A stretch of DNA of 64,000 bases from positions 34,276 to 98,275 of the IMG/VR virus record IMGVR_UViG_3300046660_000367; one strand, given 5' to 3'. The DNA comes from a virus. Under the pieces are notes generated by a model. That model did no database searches. It was not told the DNA's origin and saw only the letters and a program-made list of their open reading frames with translations. Shown here in pieces: positions 14,937-22,801 of this stretch; position 1 is the first letter of the stretch; the number at the start of each line of letters is the position of its first letter. The translations under genes and the position numbers were made by a program.

Positions 14937-15060
14937 CCGCACTCCTGTTTTCGTTGAGGCAACGGAAAACAGTGTACGTAAGGTAAACTTACTTCTGCAA
15001 GACAATATTGCTAAATGCAAGTTTAGCTTGCGGTGTTGTGGCTAAAGTAACTGTTGCTTG
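14937..15060 (-). promoter_or_regulatory. candidate operator-promoter region of the minus early operon
   Basis: An AT-rich stretch before the TTG at 14936. It holds half-sites TGCAAG (14996-15001, 15016-15021) and CTTGC (15027-15031), and a GCAAG/CTTGC inverted repeat around TTTAG. On the minus strand TTGCAG (15000-14995) with TACACT after 18 bases is a possible promoter. CTTGC-type sites also occur before cro (15886, 15904), so the CI-like and Cro-like proteins may bind both regions. Confidence 0.5.
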
Positions 15061-15164
15061 CTTACCAATAATCGACGGCGATCAATCGTTCTCAATCGTT
15101 TTCACTGTTCTGGTGCTTGTCCGATGGCGTCCGATGGCGTCCATCGGCACCTGGCGCGGGACGC

Positions 15165-15190
15165 AAAAAAGCCCCGCACGCGGCGGGGCT
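15165..15190 (-). terminator. Rho-independent terminator of the repressor gene
   Basis: On the minus strand AGCCCCGC-CGCGT-GCGGGGCT is followed by six T. It lies 23-48 bases past the stop of the repressor gene and would shield the 14936 operon from repressor transcripts. Confidence 0.85.
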
Positions 15191-15212
15191 GGTTGGCGGG
15201 GATGGGGCCAGG

Positions 15213-15857
15213 TCAGGCGAAGGTACTCTGCGCCACGATCACCCGGCCGAGGACCGGCGGCAGCTGGTCCGGCTGGTAGGTTTCGGGCGCTGTCGCCGGC
15301 TGGTCGGTGCGCAACTCGATGCTGCCGTCGGCGCGCATGAACACGCGCCGCACCAGCAGGCCGTGGGCCGTTTGGAACACGTAGATTTTTGACGACACCA
15401 GCGTCTTGTCGGCGGCATGGACGAGCAGCTGGTTTCCCAAGGACATGCTGCTGTCATTGGAGATAACGACCACGCAGTCGCTTGCGCGAGCGCCCAGGTC
15501 GGTCAGCAAATCCTTGCGATACGCATACGTATCCTTGCCGTCAAGGTGATCGACGACCTCATCATGGTAGTTCACGGTGGGACCCTTTTTGAACGCCTCT
15601 GCATACCGGGGTATGAAGGCATATTTATCGTTGGGGTCCACGTTAGCACTAATTCCAAGGGTCAAGTATTCGACCGTCGTTTTTAATGCGTCGGCGACTT
15701 TTTTTGTGAGGTGGCGGCGTGGCGCTGTGCCTTTTTGGTCTTCCGGCAGCTCCCACAGCAGCACCGTTTGACGCGAGACACCGACCGTGTCGGCCAACTC
15801 CTGGGGCGACAGCTTGAGTTCCAAGCGGCGCTCTTTAATTCTCGAATGTATGTCCAT
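15213..15857 (-). CDS. CI-like repressor with a degenerate S24 peptidase domain
   Basis: A 214-residue lysogeny repressor candidate. The N-terminal helix-turn-helix spans residues 5-60 (RIKERRLELKLSPQELADTV, GVSRQTVLLWELPE). The C-terminal half resembles the LexA/CI S24 domain: NDSSMSLGNQLLVHA (catalytic Ser position) and GLLVRRVFM, where the catalytic lysine position has Arg. RecA-triggered self-cleavage is therefore doubtful. It is divergent from the Cro-like fusion gene with an 84-base control gap. Confidence 0.85.
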   Translation of the reverse strand: MDIHSRIKERRLELKLSPQELADTVGVSRQTVLLWELPEDQKGTAPRRHLTKKVADALKTTVEYLTLGISANVDPNDKYAFIPRYAEAFKKGPTVNYHDEVVDHLDGKDTYAYRKDLLTDLGARASDCVVVISNDSSMSLGNQLLVHAADKTLVSSKIYVFQTAHGLLVRRVFMRADGSIELRTDQPATAPETYQPDQLPPVLGRVIVAQSTFA

Positions 15858-15941
15858 GAGACAGCATGGTACTACAAGTCTGTCTTGCGGTTTGAAATAA
15901 TATCTTGCAAGTGCAATGTTATCTTGTCAAAATCAGTCCCT
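15858..15941. promoter_or_regulatory. divergent switch region between repressor and Cro-like gene
   Basis: 84 AT-rich bases between the start codons of the repressor (minus) and the Cro-like fusion (plus). On the plus strand TTGCAA (15905-15910), 17 bases, CAAAAT (15928-15933) makes a promoter whose transcript would start at or near the ATG at 15942, so a leaderless or very short leader is possible. TTGCA-AG-TGCAA (15905-15916) is a small palindrome overlapping the -35. On the minus strand a perfect TTGACA box lies at 15930-15925. Confidence 0.55.
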
Positions 15942-16529
15942 ATGATAAAGATATCCAAGCGCATCCAAGACATCATCCGCTCCCGCGAGTGGGTCGCACT
16001 GGACACCGTCGCCAAGCACGCTGGGTCGAAATCGGCCCTCGGCGACCTGTTTGGTGTGAGCTACCAGGCGGTGCAGAGTTGGTACAGGAACCGCGTGCCG
16101 TTGCAGCACTGCCCGATCATGGAGACCATGACACGCGGCGCAGTGCAGTGCGAACAGCTGCGCGCCGATTACAGCAAGCTGTACGAGCGGCCATACCGCA
16201 AGGCGCACAACATTTACCGCGCCGGCGATCCGCCACGCATCTACATCGCCGGCCCGATGACAGGCTACCCGGAGCTGAACCATCCCGCCTTCCACGCCGA
16301 GGCGGCCCGCCTGCGCGCCGCCGGCCTGAACGTGGTCTGCCCAGCCGAGGTCACGCTGGACGGCAATCCCACCTGGTTCGACTACATGCGCGCCGATCTG
16401 CGTCTGATGATGCAGTGCAGCACCATCTGCCTGCTGCCAGGCTGGCGCCGCTCGAAAGGCGCACGCATTGAATACTTCATCGCCAAGTGCCTCGGCTTCG
16501 AGGTGATGGTCGCCGGGGAATTGGCATGA
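15942..16529 (+). CDS. Cro-like HTH fused to a DUF4406 (nucleotide deoxyribosyltransferase-like) domain
   Basis: A 195-residue fusion. Residues 1-75 are a YdaS/Cro-type helix-turn-helix (SKSALGDLFGVSYQAVQSWYRN). Residues 97-190 are a DUF4406 domain: PRIYIAGPMTGYPELNHPAF, then WFDYMRADLRLMMQC and WRRSKGARIEYFIA. DUF4406 belongs to the nucleoside 2-deoxyribosyltransferase fold. As the first gene opposite the CI-like repressor, the HTH half fits Cro. Whether the second half senses a nucleotide or is an enzyme is unknown. Confidence 0.85.
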   Translation: MIKISKRIQDIIRSREWVALDTVAKHAGSKSALGDLFGVSYQAVQSWYRNRVPLQHCPIMETMTRGAVQCEQLRADYSKLYERPYRKAHNIYRAGDPPRIYIAGPMTGYPELNHPAFHAEAARLRAAGLNVVCPAEVTLDGNPTWFDYMRADLRLMMQCSTICLLPGWRRSKGARIEYFIAKCLGFEVMVAGELA

Positions 16530-16957
16530 AGCGCAGCGGCCCGCTCAAGCGCAGCACCCCGATGCAGCGTAGCCCGATGGCCCCGCCGAAAACGGGTGCG
16601 CCGGCCAAAGGCGCCAAGCCGAAGCGGGCCAAGAAACTGACCTCACACGAGCGCCCGGTCAGCGCCGCCGAGAAGGCGCTGTGGGACCGTATGGCCAGCG
16701 AGATCGGCTGCATCGCCTGCCGCGTGGCCGGCCGCGCCACCAGCGAGTACGTGTCGATCCACCACATTGACGGGCGCACCCGTCCTGGTTGCCACCTGCT
16801 GGTGCTGCCGCTGTGTGCTGGTTGCCACCAGCAGGGCACCGGCAACGACAAGAGCCTGGTCGCGGTGCACCCGAACAAAGCCCGCTTTGAAAAGCTGTAC
16901 GGCAGTCAGCTCGAACTGCTCGACATGATCCACGCTATCCTCGGAATGCAGCCATGA
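16526..16957 (+). CDS. Ref-like RecA-dependent nuclease
   Basis: A 143-residue protein. The N-terminal 40 residues are basic and disordered; the rest matches the Ref (recombination enhancement function) HNH-type fold: IGCIACRVAGRAT, YVSIHHIDGRTRPGCHLLVLPLC split around residues 74-96, and CAGCHQQGTG. P1 Ref cuts DNA within RecA filaments. The ATG overlaps the cro-fusion stop. Confidence 0.85.
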   Translation: MKRSGPLKRSTPMQRSPMAPPKTGAPAKGAKPKRAKKLTSHERPVSAAEKALWDRMASEIGCIACRVAGRATSEYVSIHHIDGRTRPGCHLLVLPLCAGCHQQGTGNDKSLVAVHPNKARFEKLYGSQLELLDMIHAILGMQP

Positions 16958-17922
16958 CCGACAACGATTTGCTCGACCCGAACGTCCCACTGCACTGCCT
17001 GCGCCTCGATGGCGGCACGCAGTCGCGCGCTGCCATGGATGACGCCGCGATCGCCGAATACAGCGAGGCGATCCGCCAGGGCGCCACGCTGCCGCCGCTG
17101 ATCGTGTACTACGACAGTGTCGATTTCTGGCTGGCCGACGGTTTCCACCGCTACCACGCCTACCGCGCCGCCGGCGTGGAACAGGTGATGACCGATGTGC
17201 GCACCGGCTCCAAGCGCGACGCAGTGCTGTTTTCGGTCGGCGCCAACGCCGCGCACGGCCTGCGCCGCACCAACGAGGACAAGCGCCGCGCGGTTGAAAC
17301 GTTGCTGGCCGATGCCGAGTGGGCGGCGTGGACTGACGTTGCCATCGCCAAGGCATGCGGTGTTTCGTCGAACTTTGTGGGTGATGTACGCCGTCACATT
17401 AATCCGATTAATGTGACGACATCAGCCGAGCGCACTTACACCACCAAGCACGGCACCACGGCCACGATGAAAACGGCCAACATCGGCAAGGCCAAGCCGG
17501 CAGAGCCGCCCGCTACCGAAGCATCGGACCCCGCCACGGATGCGCCGCCCGATCCGGTCCTGGCCAAGGCTCGTCCTGTAGAAATCCCAGGGCGCTTGGC
17601 CGCCGCCGAACCGGACGGCCCGGCCCCTGCCGAACTGGACGCGCTGCGCGCCGAAAACGCTGCCCTGCTCGCGGAGCTGGACGACCTGAAGGCCGATCTC
17701 GCCGAAACGCTGGCCGACAACGAAATGATGGGGCGCGTGTTCGACGCCGACGACAAGGTCAAGGCCTCGATGGATGAAGCGCGCCGCCAGAAGGCGCTGG
17801 CCGACAACGCCGAGCGCACGTTGGCAGCTCGCTCGCAGGAGTTCAACGAGCGCGCGCGCAATGTTGTGTACTGGAAGAAGCGCGCCGAGAAAGCCGAGCG
17901 CGAGCTGGAAAAGGCGGCCTGA
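16954..17922 (+). CDS. ParB/Srx-fold nuclease-domain protein
   Basis: A 322-residue protein. Residues 1-110 form a ParB-like domain with VDFWLADGFHRYHAYRAAG (DGFHR motif) and SVGANAAHGLRRTNEDKRRA, usual in phage ParB-like proteins that are not partition factors. A small HTH (AIAKACGVSSNFVGDVRRHI) follows. The last 120 residues are a long coiled coil (ALRAENAALLAELDDLKADL). It could be a DNA-binding regulator rather than a plasmid ParB. ATGA coupling upstream. Confidence 0.75.
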   Translation: MTDNDLLDPNVPLHCLRLDGGTQSRAAMDDAAIAEYSEAIRQGATLPPLIVYYDSVDFWLADGFHRYHAYRAAGVEQVMTDVRTGSKRDAVLFSVGANAAHGLRRTNEDKRRAVETLLADAEWAAWTDVAIAKACGVSSNFVGDVRRHINPINVTTSAERTYTTKHGTTATMKTANIGKAKPAEPPATEASDPATDAPPDPVLAKARPVEIPGRLAAAEPDGPAPAELDALRAENAALLAELDDLKADLAETLADNEMMGRVFDADDKVKASMDEARRQKALADNAERTLAARSQEFNERARNVVYWKKRAEKAERELEKAA

Positions 17923-17923
17923 C

Positions 17924-19423
17924 ATGCAGCCCGCCGCCTACGTCAACCACAAATTCCCTGAGCCACGCCCGTTCCAGCAGTCGGCGCGGGCACTACTGCG
18001 CGAGGCGTTCGCCGCCGGCCACCGCTGCCAGATGGTGATGAGTCCGACCGGCTCGGGCAAGACCATCTTGGCGATGTTCCTGATTAACGAGTCGCTGGCG
18101 CGCGGCAAGCGGGTGATCTTTGTGGCCGACCGCCGCACCCTGATTAACCAGACTTCCGAGGTGGCCGATTCGCTGGGCCTGTCGCATGGCGTGCTGATGG
18201 CCGACAGCCTGCGCTTCGACCCGGATGCGCCGTTCCAGATCGCCAGCGCGCAGACCCTGGCCATGCGCGACTGGCCGGATGCCGACCTTATCATCATCGA
18301 CGAGGCGCATACCCAGCTCAAGGTGTGGACCGAGCATATCCAGACCTGCCGCGCCGCCGTCATCGGTCTGTCGGCGACGCCGTTCTCGGCTGGCCTGGGC
18401 AAGCTGTTCTCGAACCTGATCAACGCCACCACTATGGCCGAATTGACCGCGTCCGGCGTGCTGGTGCCGATGCGCGTGCTGTCGTGCACCAAGGTCAATA
18501 TGAAGGGCGCGGCCACGGCCGGCGGCGAGTGGACGGTCGAGGCGGCCGGCGCGCGCGGCATGCAGATCATCGGCGACGTGGTGCAGGAATGGCTGCGCCA
18601 CGCCGACGGGCGCAAGACCATCGTGTTCGGCGCTACCATCGCCCACTGCGAGGCGCTGTGCGCGGAGTTCACCGCTGCTGGCGTGCTGGCGGCCTGCTTC
18701 ACCGCCGAGACCACCGACAGCACACGCGCCGACCTGCTGGCCAGCTTCCGTGGCCCTGACGCGCTGCTGCGCGTGCTGATCTCCGTCGAGGCACTGGCCA
18801 AGGGCTTCGACGTGCCGGACGTGGCCTGCGTGTGCGACGTGCGCCCGCTGCGCAAATCGCTGTCCACCGCGATCCAAATGTGGGGCCGCGGCCTGCGCGC
18901 CTCGCCCGACACCGGCAAGACCGAACTGCTGCTGCTTGACTTCTCGGGCAACATCGTGCGCTTTGCCGAGGACTTCGAGGCGCTGTTTCATGACGGGCTG
19001 GGATCGCTCGACAGCGGCGAAAAACTCGACAAGGCGGTGCGCAAGGACCGCGACGATGACCACGAGCCAACCGGCTGCCCGAAGTGCCACTACAAGCCGT
19101 TCGGCAAGTGCTGCATGTCCTGCGGCTTCGAGATCATCAAGCAGAACCTGATCGAACACGAAGCCGGCAAGATGGTCGAGTTCACTGTCGGCAAGAACAA
19201 GGTTGGCGACAAGGCCAGCGTGTGGGCGCAGTGCGTGACCCTGATGCGCACCACCGGCGCCCCGGCCACCGCGCCGCAACGCGCCGCCTACCTCTACAAG
19301 AGCATCACCGGCGCCTTCCCGCGCAGCCTGCCCGACTTCCACGCCGTCGCTGCCGTCAGCGTCACGCGCGGCGTGATGAACAAGCACAAGGCCAACAAGA
19401 TCGCCTACCGGAGGGCGGTATGA
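17924..19423 (+). CDS. DEAD/DEAH-box helicase (SSL2-like)
   Basis: A 499-residue superfamily 2 helicase. Walker A is SPTGSGKT (40-47), Walker B DEAH (126-129), SAT box GLSATPF (about 149-155), and motif VI QMWGRGLRASP near residue 320. The C-terminal part has CPKC...CCMSCG (about 384-402), a zinc-ribbon. Phages of this type use such enzymes for replication or repair. The ATG is two bases after the preceding stop. Confidence 0.9.
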   Translation: MQPAAYVNHKFPEPRPFQQSARALLREAFAAGHRCQMVMSPTGSGKTILAMFLINESLARGKRVIFVADRRTLINQTSEVADSLGLSHGVLMADSLRFDPDAPFQIASAQTLAMRDWPDADLIIIDEAHTQLKVWTEHIQTCRAAVIGLSATPFSAGLGKLFSNLINATTMAELTASGVLVPMRVLSCTKVNMKGAATAGGEWTVEAAGARGMQIIGDVVQEWLRHADGRKTIVFGATIAHCEALCAEFTAAGVLAACFTAETTDSTRADLLASFRGPDALLRVLISVEALAKGFDVPDVACVCDVRPLRKSLSTAIQMWGRGLRASPDTGKTELLLLDFSGNIVRFAEDFEALFHDGLGSLDSGEKLDKAVRKDRDDDHEPTGCPKCHYKPFGKCCMSCGFEIIKQNLIEHEAGKMVEFTVGKNKVGDKASVWAQCVTLMRTTGAPATAPQRAAYLYKSITGAFPRSLPDFHAVAAVSVTRGVMNKHKANKIAYRRAV

Positions 19424-20271
19424 CGTTCACCCAATTCGCCAGCCTGTACGGCCTGATCCTGCCCGACCTGTACCCCAGCGAGCGGGTGCGCCGCTGCCCG
19501 ACCGAACAGCATCCGCGTACCAAGGACGGCGCCTATTTTTGGGACGGCCGCCGTGGCTGGGTGTCGGACTGGTCGAATGGCGCCGAAATCCACTGGTACG
19601 ACAACCCGGACGCCAAGGGCTTCACCGACGCTGACAAGAAGGCCTGGGCCGAGCGCAAGCGCGCGCAGGAGCGCCGCCAGGCCGAGGTGCACCGTCAGGC
19701 CGAGCGCACCGCCGCCGCCATGCTGGCCGCCTGCAAGCCGGACGAACACATGTATTTGCGTAGCAAGCAGCTGCCTGACGTGCGCGGCCTGGTCAATGAC
19801 GAGCGCGAGCTGATCGTGCCGATGCGCACGCTGGAGTCGAACCAGCTGGTTGGCGCCCAGGTCATCAAGTGGCTGATGGACGAGCGCGAGTGGCAGAAAA
19901 AGATGATCTACGGGACCCGCGCCAAGGGCGCCGTGTTCCGGCTGGGGAACCCGCGCGCACCCGAAACCTGGCTGGTCGAGGGCTACGCCACCGGCCTGAC
20001 CTTGGCCATGGCGATCCGCCAGCTGAACCAGCAGGCGCAGGTGCTGATCTGTTTTTCGGCCAGCAACCTGACCCATGTGGCGGCGCAGGTGAAGGGCCGC
20101 AAGTTCGCCTTCGCCGACCACGACAAGAGCGGCACTGGCCAGCGCGCCGCCGAACAGGCGCAACTGGCGTACTGCATGAGTCCGGTCGAGGGCGAGGATG
20201 CCAACGACCTGTACGTGCGCGCCGGCCTGATGGCGGTGAGCAAACTGATGATGGAGGCGCGCACGCGCTGA
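19420..20271 (+). CDS. TOPRIM-domain primase-like protein
   Basis: A 283-residue protein. The C-terminal TOPRIM domain has VEGYATGLTLAMAI (catalytic Glu) and FADHDKSGTGQRAAEQA (DxD). The middle has a charged helix (residues 65-105). No N-terminal zinc finger is seen, unlike full DnaG; a helicase partner is the upstream gene. It probably primes phage DNA replication. The ATG overlaps the helicase stop (ATGA). Confidence 0.85.
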   Translation: MTFTQFASLYGLILPDLYPSERVRRCPTEQHPRTKDGAYFWDGRRGWVSDWSNGAEIHWYDNPDAKGFTDADKKAWAERKRAQERRQAEVHRQAERTAAAMLAACKPDEHMYLRSKQLPDVRGLVNDERELIVPMRTLESNQLVGAQVIKWLMDEREWQKKMIYGTRAKGAVFRLGNPRAPETWLVEGYATGLTLAMAIRQLNQQAQVLICFSASNLTHVAAQVKGRKFAFADHDKSGTGQRAAEQAQLAYCMSPVEGEDANDLYVRAGLMAVSKLMMEARTR

Positions 20272-20588
20272 CGGGACCACAGGTGGCGCGGACGACACCT
20301 TAAAAAACGTGCATGGGCTTGCATCGGCCCCCACCGCGCAAAGACTGGCCCTGCTTAACCTTGCAGGCGTGCCAACGCAGCGTAGCTGAAGCGACTGCAA
20401 GCAAGGCGGCGGGGGCAAATGGTGAGACAACCCGGTGCCGAGTGAATTCAGCCTCCAGGAGGGCGTGGTGTCCGGCTGTATGGACATGGCGCGGGATGAG
20501 AGCCTGCCACCACGGCACCCCTCTCACCTTTGGAGGGCCGTGGGCCACTGGTTTTCGATTTTCAACCACAACGACAGAATGGGCAATC
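20272..20588 (+). ncRNA. candidate structured RNA or leader between primase and VWA genes
   Basis: 317 bases without a gene inside an otherwise coupled operon. The following stems can be read: CTTGCAG/CTGCAAG (20360-20366 with 20395-20401) enclosing GCGT-GCCA-ACGC (20367-20378); GGTGAGA/TCTCACC (20421-20427 with 20522-20528) enclosing GGTGCCG/CGGCACC (20434-20440 with 20513-20519), a CCTCC-A-GGAGG hairpin (20452-20462) and TGTCC/GGACA (20469-20473 with 20482-20486). Nested, perfect stems of this length are unlikely by chance. No known RNA class was recognised. It could be a leader regulating the VWA gene. Confidence 0.55.
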
Positions 20589-21257
20589 ATGAAAACAGAA
20601 ATCATCGCCATCCAGGACCGCAGCGGCTCGATGGCGCCGCTGCACCGTGACGTGGTTGGCGGCTACAACAGCTTCCTGGCCGAGCAGCGCGCCGTGCCGG
20701 GTGAGGCGCGCATCACCTGCGTGCAGTTCAACGACGAGGTGCGCACCCTGTACCAGGCGGTGCCGCTGGACTGTCTCAAGGACATGAGCGTCGCCGACTA
20801 TCTCCCGACGGGCGGCACGGCGCTGCTTGACGCGATCGGCACCACGCTGGAAGCACAGGGCAAGCGCATCGCCGACGAGGGCTGGGCCGAGCTGGTGATT
20901 GTGCACATCAACACCGACGGCGAGGAAAACGTCAGCCGCAAGTACACGCTCGATCAGATCAAAACCATGATCTCGCAGAAGCAGGAGAAGGGCGGCTGGA
21001 AGTTCCTGTTCCAGGCGGCCAACCAGGACGCTTTCGCCGCCGGCAGCAAGTACGGCATCAGCGCGGCGACCACCAGCAACTTCACCGCCAGCGCGGCCGG
21101 GCTGCGCGAGGCCTACGGCTCGACCAGCATGTCGGTCACCAACTTGCGCACGGCGAGCGCGCAGCCGCCGGCCGATGCGATCGCCAGCGTGCCGCTGCCG
21201 CAGTCGCAGCCGTCCGGCGTGCTGCCTGACGCGATTGCCGGCCTGCAGCAGCCGTAA
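20589..21257 (+). CDS. von Willebrand factor A domain protein
   Basis: A 222-residue protein with a complete-looking VWA fold and MIDAS metal site: DRSGSM (residues 10-15), the threonine in LPTGGTALLDAIG (about 76-88), and HINTDGEENVS (about 108-118). The last 50 residues are Ala/Ser/Pro-rich. VWA proteins bind partners through a divalent metal; phage roles are unknown. It follows the structured region and overlaps the next start by one base. Confidence 0.8.
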   Translation: MKTEIIAIQDRSGSMAPLHRDVVGGYNSFLAEQRAVPGEARITCVQFNDEVRTLYQAVPLDCLKDMSVADYLPTGGTALLDAIGTTLEAQGKRIADEGWAELVIVHINTDGEENVSRKYTLDQIKTMISQKQEKGGWKFLFQAANQDAFAAGSKYGISAATTSNFTASAAGLREAYGSTSMSVTNLRTASAQPPADAIASVPLPQSQPSGVLPDAIAGLQQP

Positions 21258-21553
21258 TGGCCCGCCCGCACGCTGTCAGCCGTCGCCCGAAGATTTGGGT
21301 GACGAAGGAATTCGCGTGCGACTTCCGCTATGTCGTGTGGTTTTACGACATGACGGAGGCCGAGGCCGAGGAATGGCGCGAGCTGGTGCGCGTCAGCCCC
21401 GGCCCGATGATGGACTACATCGCCACGCTGGCGATGGCACTGCGCAATGGCTACACCCAAACCGCCAAGAACAACTACGTGCGCCTCAATACGTGGCTGC
21501 TGGATACCTGGCGCCAACCGATCACCAAGTACAGCGAAGGAGAACAGCCTTGA
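21257..21553 (+). CDS. hypothetical protein
   Basis: A 98-residue basic protein (MARPHAVSRRPKIWVTKEF) with a helix AEAEEWRELVRVSPGPMMDY and a tail ITKYSEGEQP. It overlaps the VWA stop by one base and the next TTG start by four. No family recognised. Confidence 0.6.
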   Translation: MARPHAVSRRPKIWVTKEFACDFRYVVWFYDMTEAEAEEWRELVRVSPGPMMDYIATLAMALRNGYTQTAKNNYVRLNTWLLDTWRQPITKYSEGEQP

Positions 21554-21936
21554 AACTGCCGCCGAAGACCTCGCGCGCCATGGCCATCGTGCAGGCGCTG
21601 CGCCAGTGCGGGCCGGTGACCTTGAGGGAGGGGATCGAGCTGCACGGCTCGTTCAACAACAAGATGACGCTGGCCCGCATGGGCGATCTGTACGAGGAAC
21701 TGGTGTCGGTCGGCTGCCTGGAACGGGTCGGGACGCGCTACTGCGTCACCGAGGCGGTGCTGTCCCACTACGACCCGCGCCCGAAGGTGGCCGCGCCGCT
21801 GGTGCCGCCGCGCGAGGTGAACCGTTTCACGCCGCCGCTGGATCGCCGCTACTTCCTGTCCGCGCGCGGCACCCGCGAGGGCAGCAACGATCTGCGCGAC
21901 GTGCCGAGTAAGTACGCCGAGCTGGAAAAAGAGTAG
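21550..21936 (+). CDS. winged-helix-like protein
   Basis: A 128-residue protein with a TTG start overlapping the preceding TGA and GGAG nine bases upstream. Residues 8-60 (MAIVQALRQCGPVTLREGIE, then GDLYEELVSVGCLERVGTRY) fit a small winged helix, like those of replication or regulator proteins in phage operons. The tail is disordered. ATG at residue 11 is an alternative start. Confidence 0.6.
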   Translation: MKLPPKTSRAMAIVQALRQCGPVTLREGIELHGSFNNKMTLARMGDLYEELVSVGCLERVGTRYCVTEAVLSHYDPRPKVAAPLVPPREVNRFTPPLDRRYFLSARGTREGSNDLRDVPSKYAELEKE

Positions 21937-21963
21937 GTCCGAGTCACTTCAACGGGAGAAAGC

Positions 21964-22431
21964 ATGTTCGGATGGCTGAAAAAATGGGGACCGGCGGCAC
22001 GCAATGCGCGCGACGAGCGGGAAATCGAGGCAGCGATCGAGCGCACGGCGGCGATGGCGGCGGCGATCAACGCGCGCCGCGCCCGCGAGAAGGCGGCCCA
22101 GGACGCGGCGCGCGCCGCGGTGACGGCCCGCTGGGAGGCGGCACGTGCACAGCAAAATGAGCGCACGGCATTCGAGCGCAATGTGATACGCGACATGCAA
22201 CGCGAGCGGGAGGCCAAGCTGGCGCCGCGACCGCCTGCGCAACCGAAGCGTGACAGCGAATCGACCCCGGCACCGGACACCATGCCGCTCGATATGGGCA
22301 CGCCGGTGTATCTGGTGCCGATCCACCATCTGCCTTCGACCAGCGACTGGTGCGCCTCGTCCGGCAGCGATGCGTCCAGCTCGGACAGCGGTAGCAGTGA
22401 CAGCGGCGGCAGCTGCGGGGGTGGCGATTGA
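21964..22431 (+). CDS. hypothetical coiled-coil protein with Ser-rich tail
   Basis: A 155-residue protein. Residues 15-85 are a highly charged helix (EREIEAAIERTAAMAAAINA, AREKAAQDAARAAVTARW), a proline-rich linker follows, and the C-terminus is Ser/Asp/Gly with a Cys (SSDSGSSDSGGSCGGGD). The start MFGWLKKW has an amphipathic look. GGAG precedes the ATG. Role unknown. Confidence 0.6.
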   Translation: MFGWLKKWGPAARNARDEREIEAAIERTAAMAAAINARRAREKAAQDAARAAVTARWEAARAQQNERTAFERNVIRDMQREREAKLAPRPPAQPKRDSESTPAPDTMPLDMGTPVYLVPIHHLPSTSDWCASSGSDASSSDSGSSDSGGSCGGGD

Positions 22432-22790
22432 AGCGCCCCGGTTCCCTGCCCAAGCGCCCGAAGTACGGCAACAAGAAGGTCGAGATCGACGGCCAGCACT
22501 TCGATTCGCAGGCCGAGGCGGCGCGCTGGATCGAGCTGAACCGCCTGCAGCAGCGCGGCAAGATCACCGACCTGCGCCGCCAGGTGACATTCGAGCTGGT
22601 GCCGTCGGTGCGCTTCTTTGGTTCAACGCGGGCCACGCCGGCACTGCGCTACGTCGCCGACTTCAGCTACACGCTGGCGGCCACCGGCAAGCCGGTCATC
22701 GAGGACACCAAGGGCGTACTCACGCGCGTCTACAAGATTAAGAGGCACCTGATGAAGGCGCTGTTCAACATCGACATTCTGGAAACTTAG
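22428..22790 (+). CDS. DUF1064 nuclease-like protein
   Basis: A 120-residue protein of the DUF1064 family: KYGNKKVEIDGQHFDSQAEA, ARWIELNRLQQRGKITDL, YVADFSYTL and VIEDTKGVLTRVY. The E/D...ExD/K pattern (SQAEAARW; ADF; EDTKG) is that of a small PD-(D/E)XK endonuclease. Phage DUF1064 genes stand where resolvases (RusA) often stand. A TTG start at 22428 overlaps the preceding stop. Confidence 0.85.
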   Translation: MKRPGSLPKRPKYGNKKVEIDGQHFDSQAEAARWIELNRLQQRGKITDLRRQVTFELVPSVRFFGSTRATPALRYVADFSYTLAATGKPVIEDTKGVLTRVYKIKRHLMKALFNIDILET

Positions 22791-22801
22791 GAGCTGACGG
22801 C

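Noticed and set aside
15711-15941. N-terminal extension of the Cro-like fusion
   Set aside because: It would cover the repressor start and the switch region; the HTH domain begins at the ATG at 15942.
20272-20588. Third group I intron or a cobalamin riboswitch
   Set aside because: No P7 GACUA/UAGUC pair and the flanking genes are complete; the GCCACTG and GGTG pieces do not fall in the order of the cobalamin consensus.
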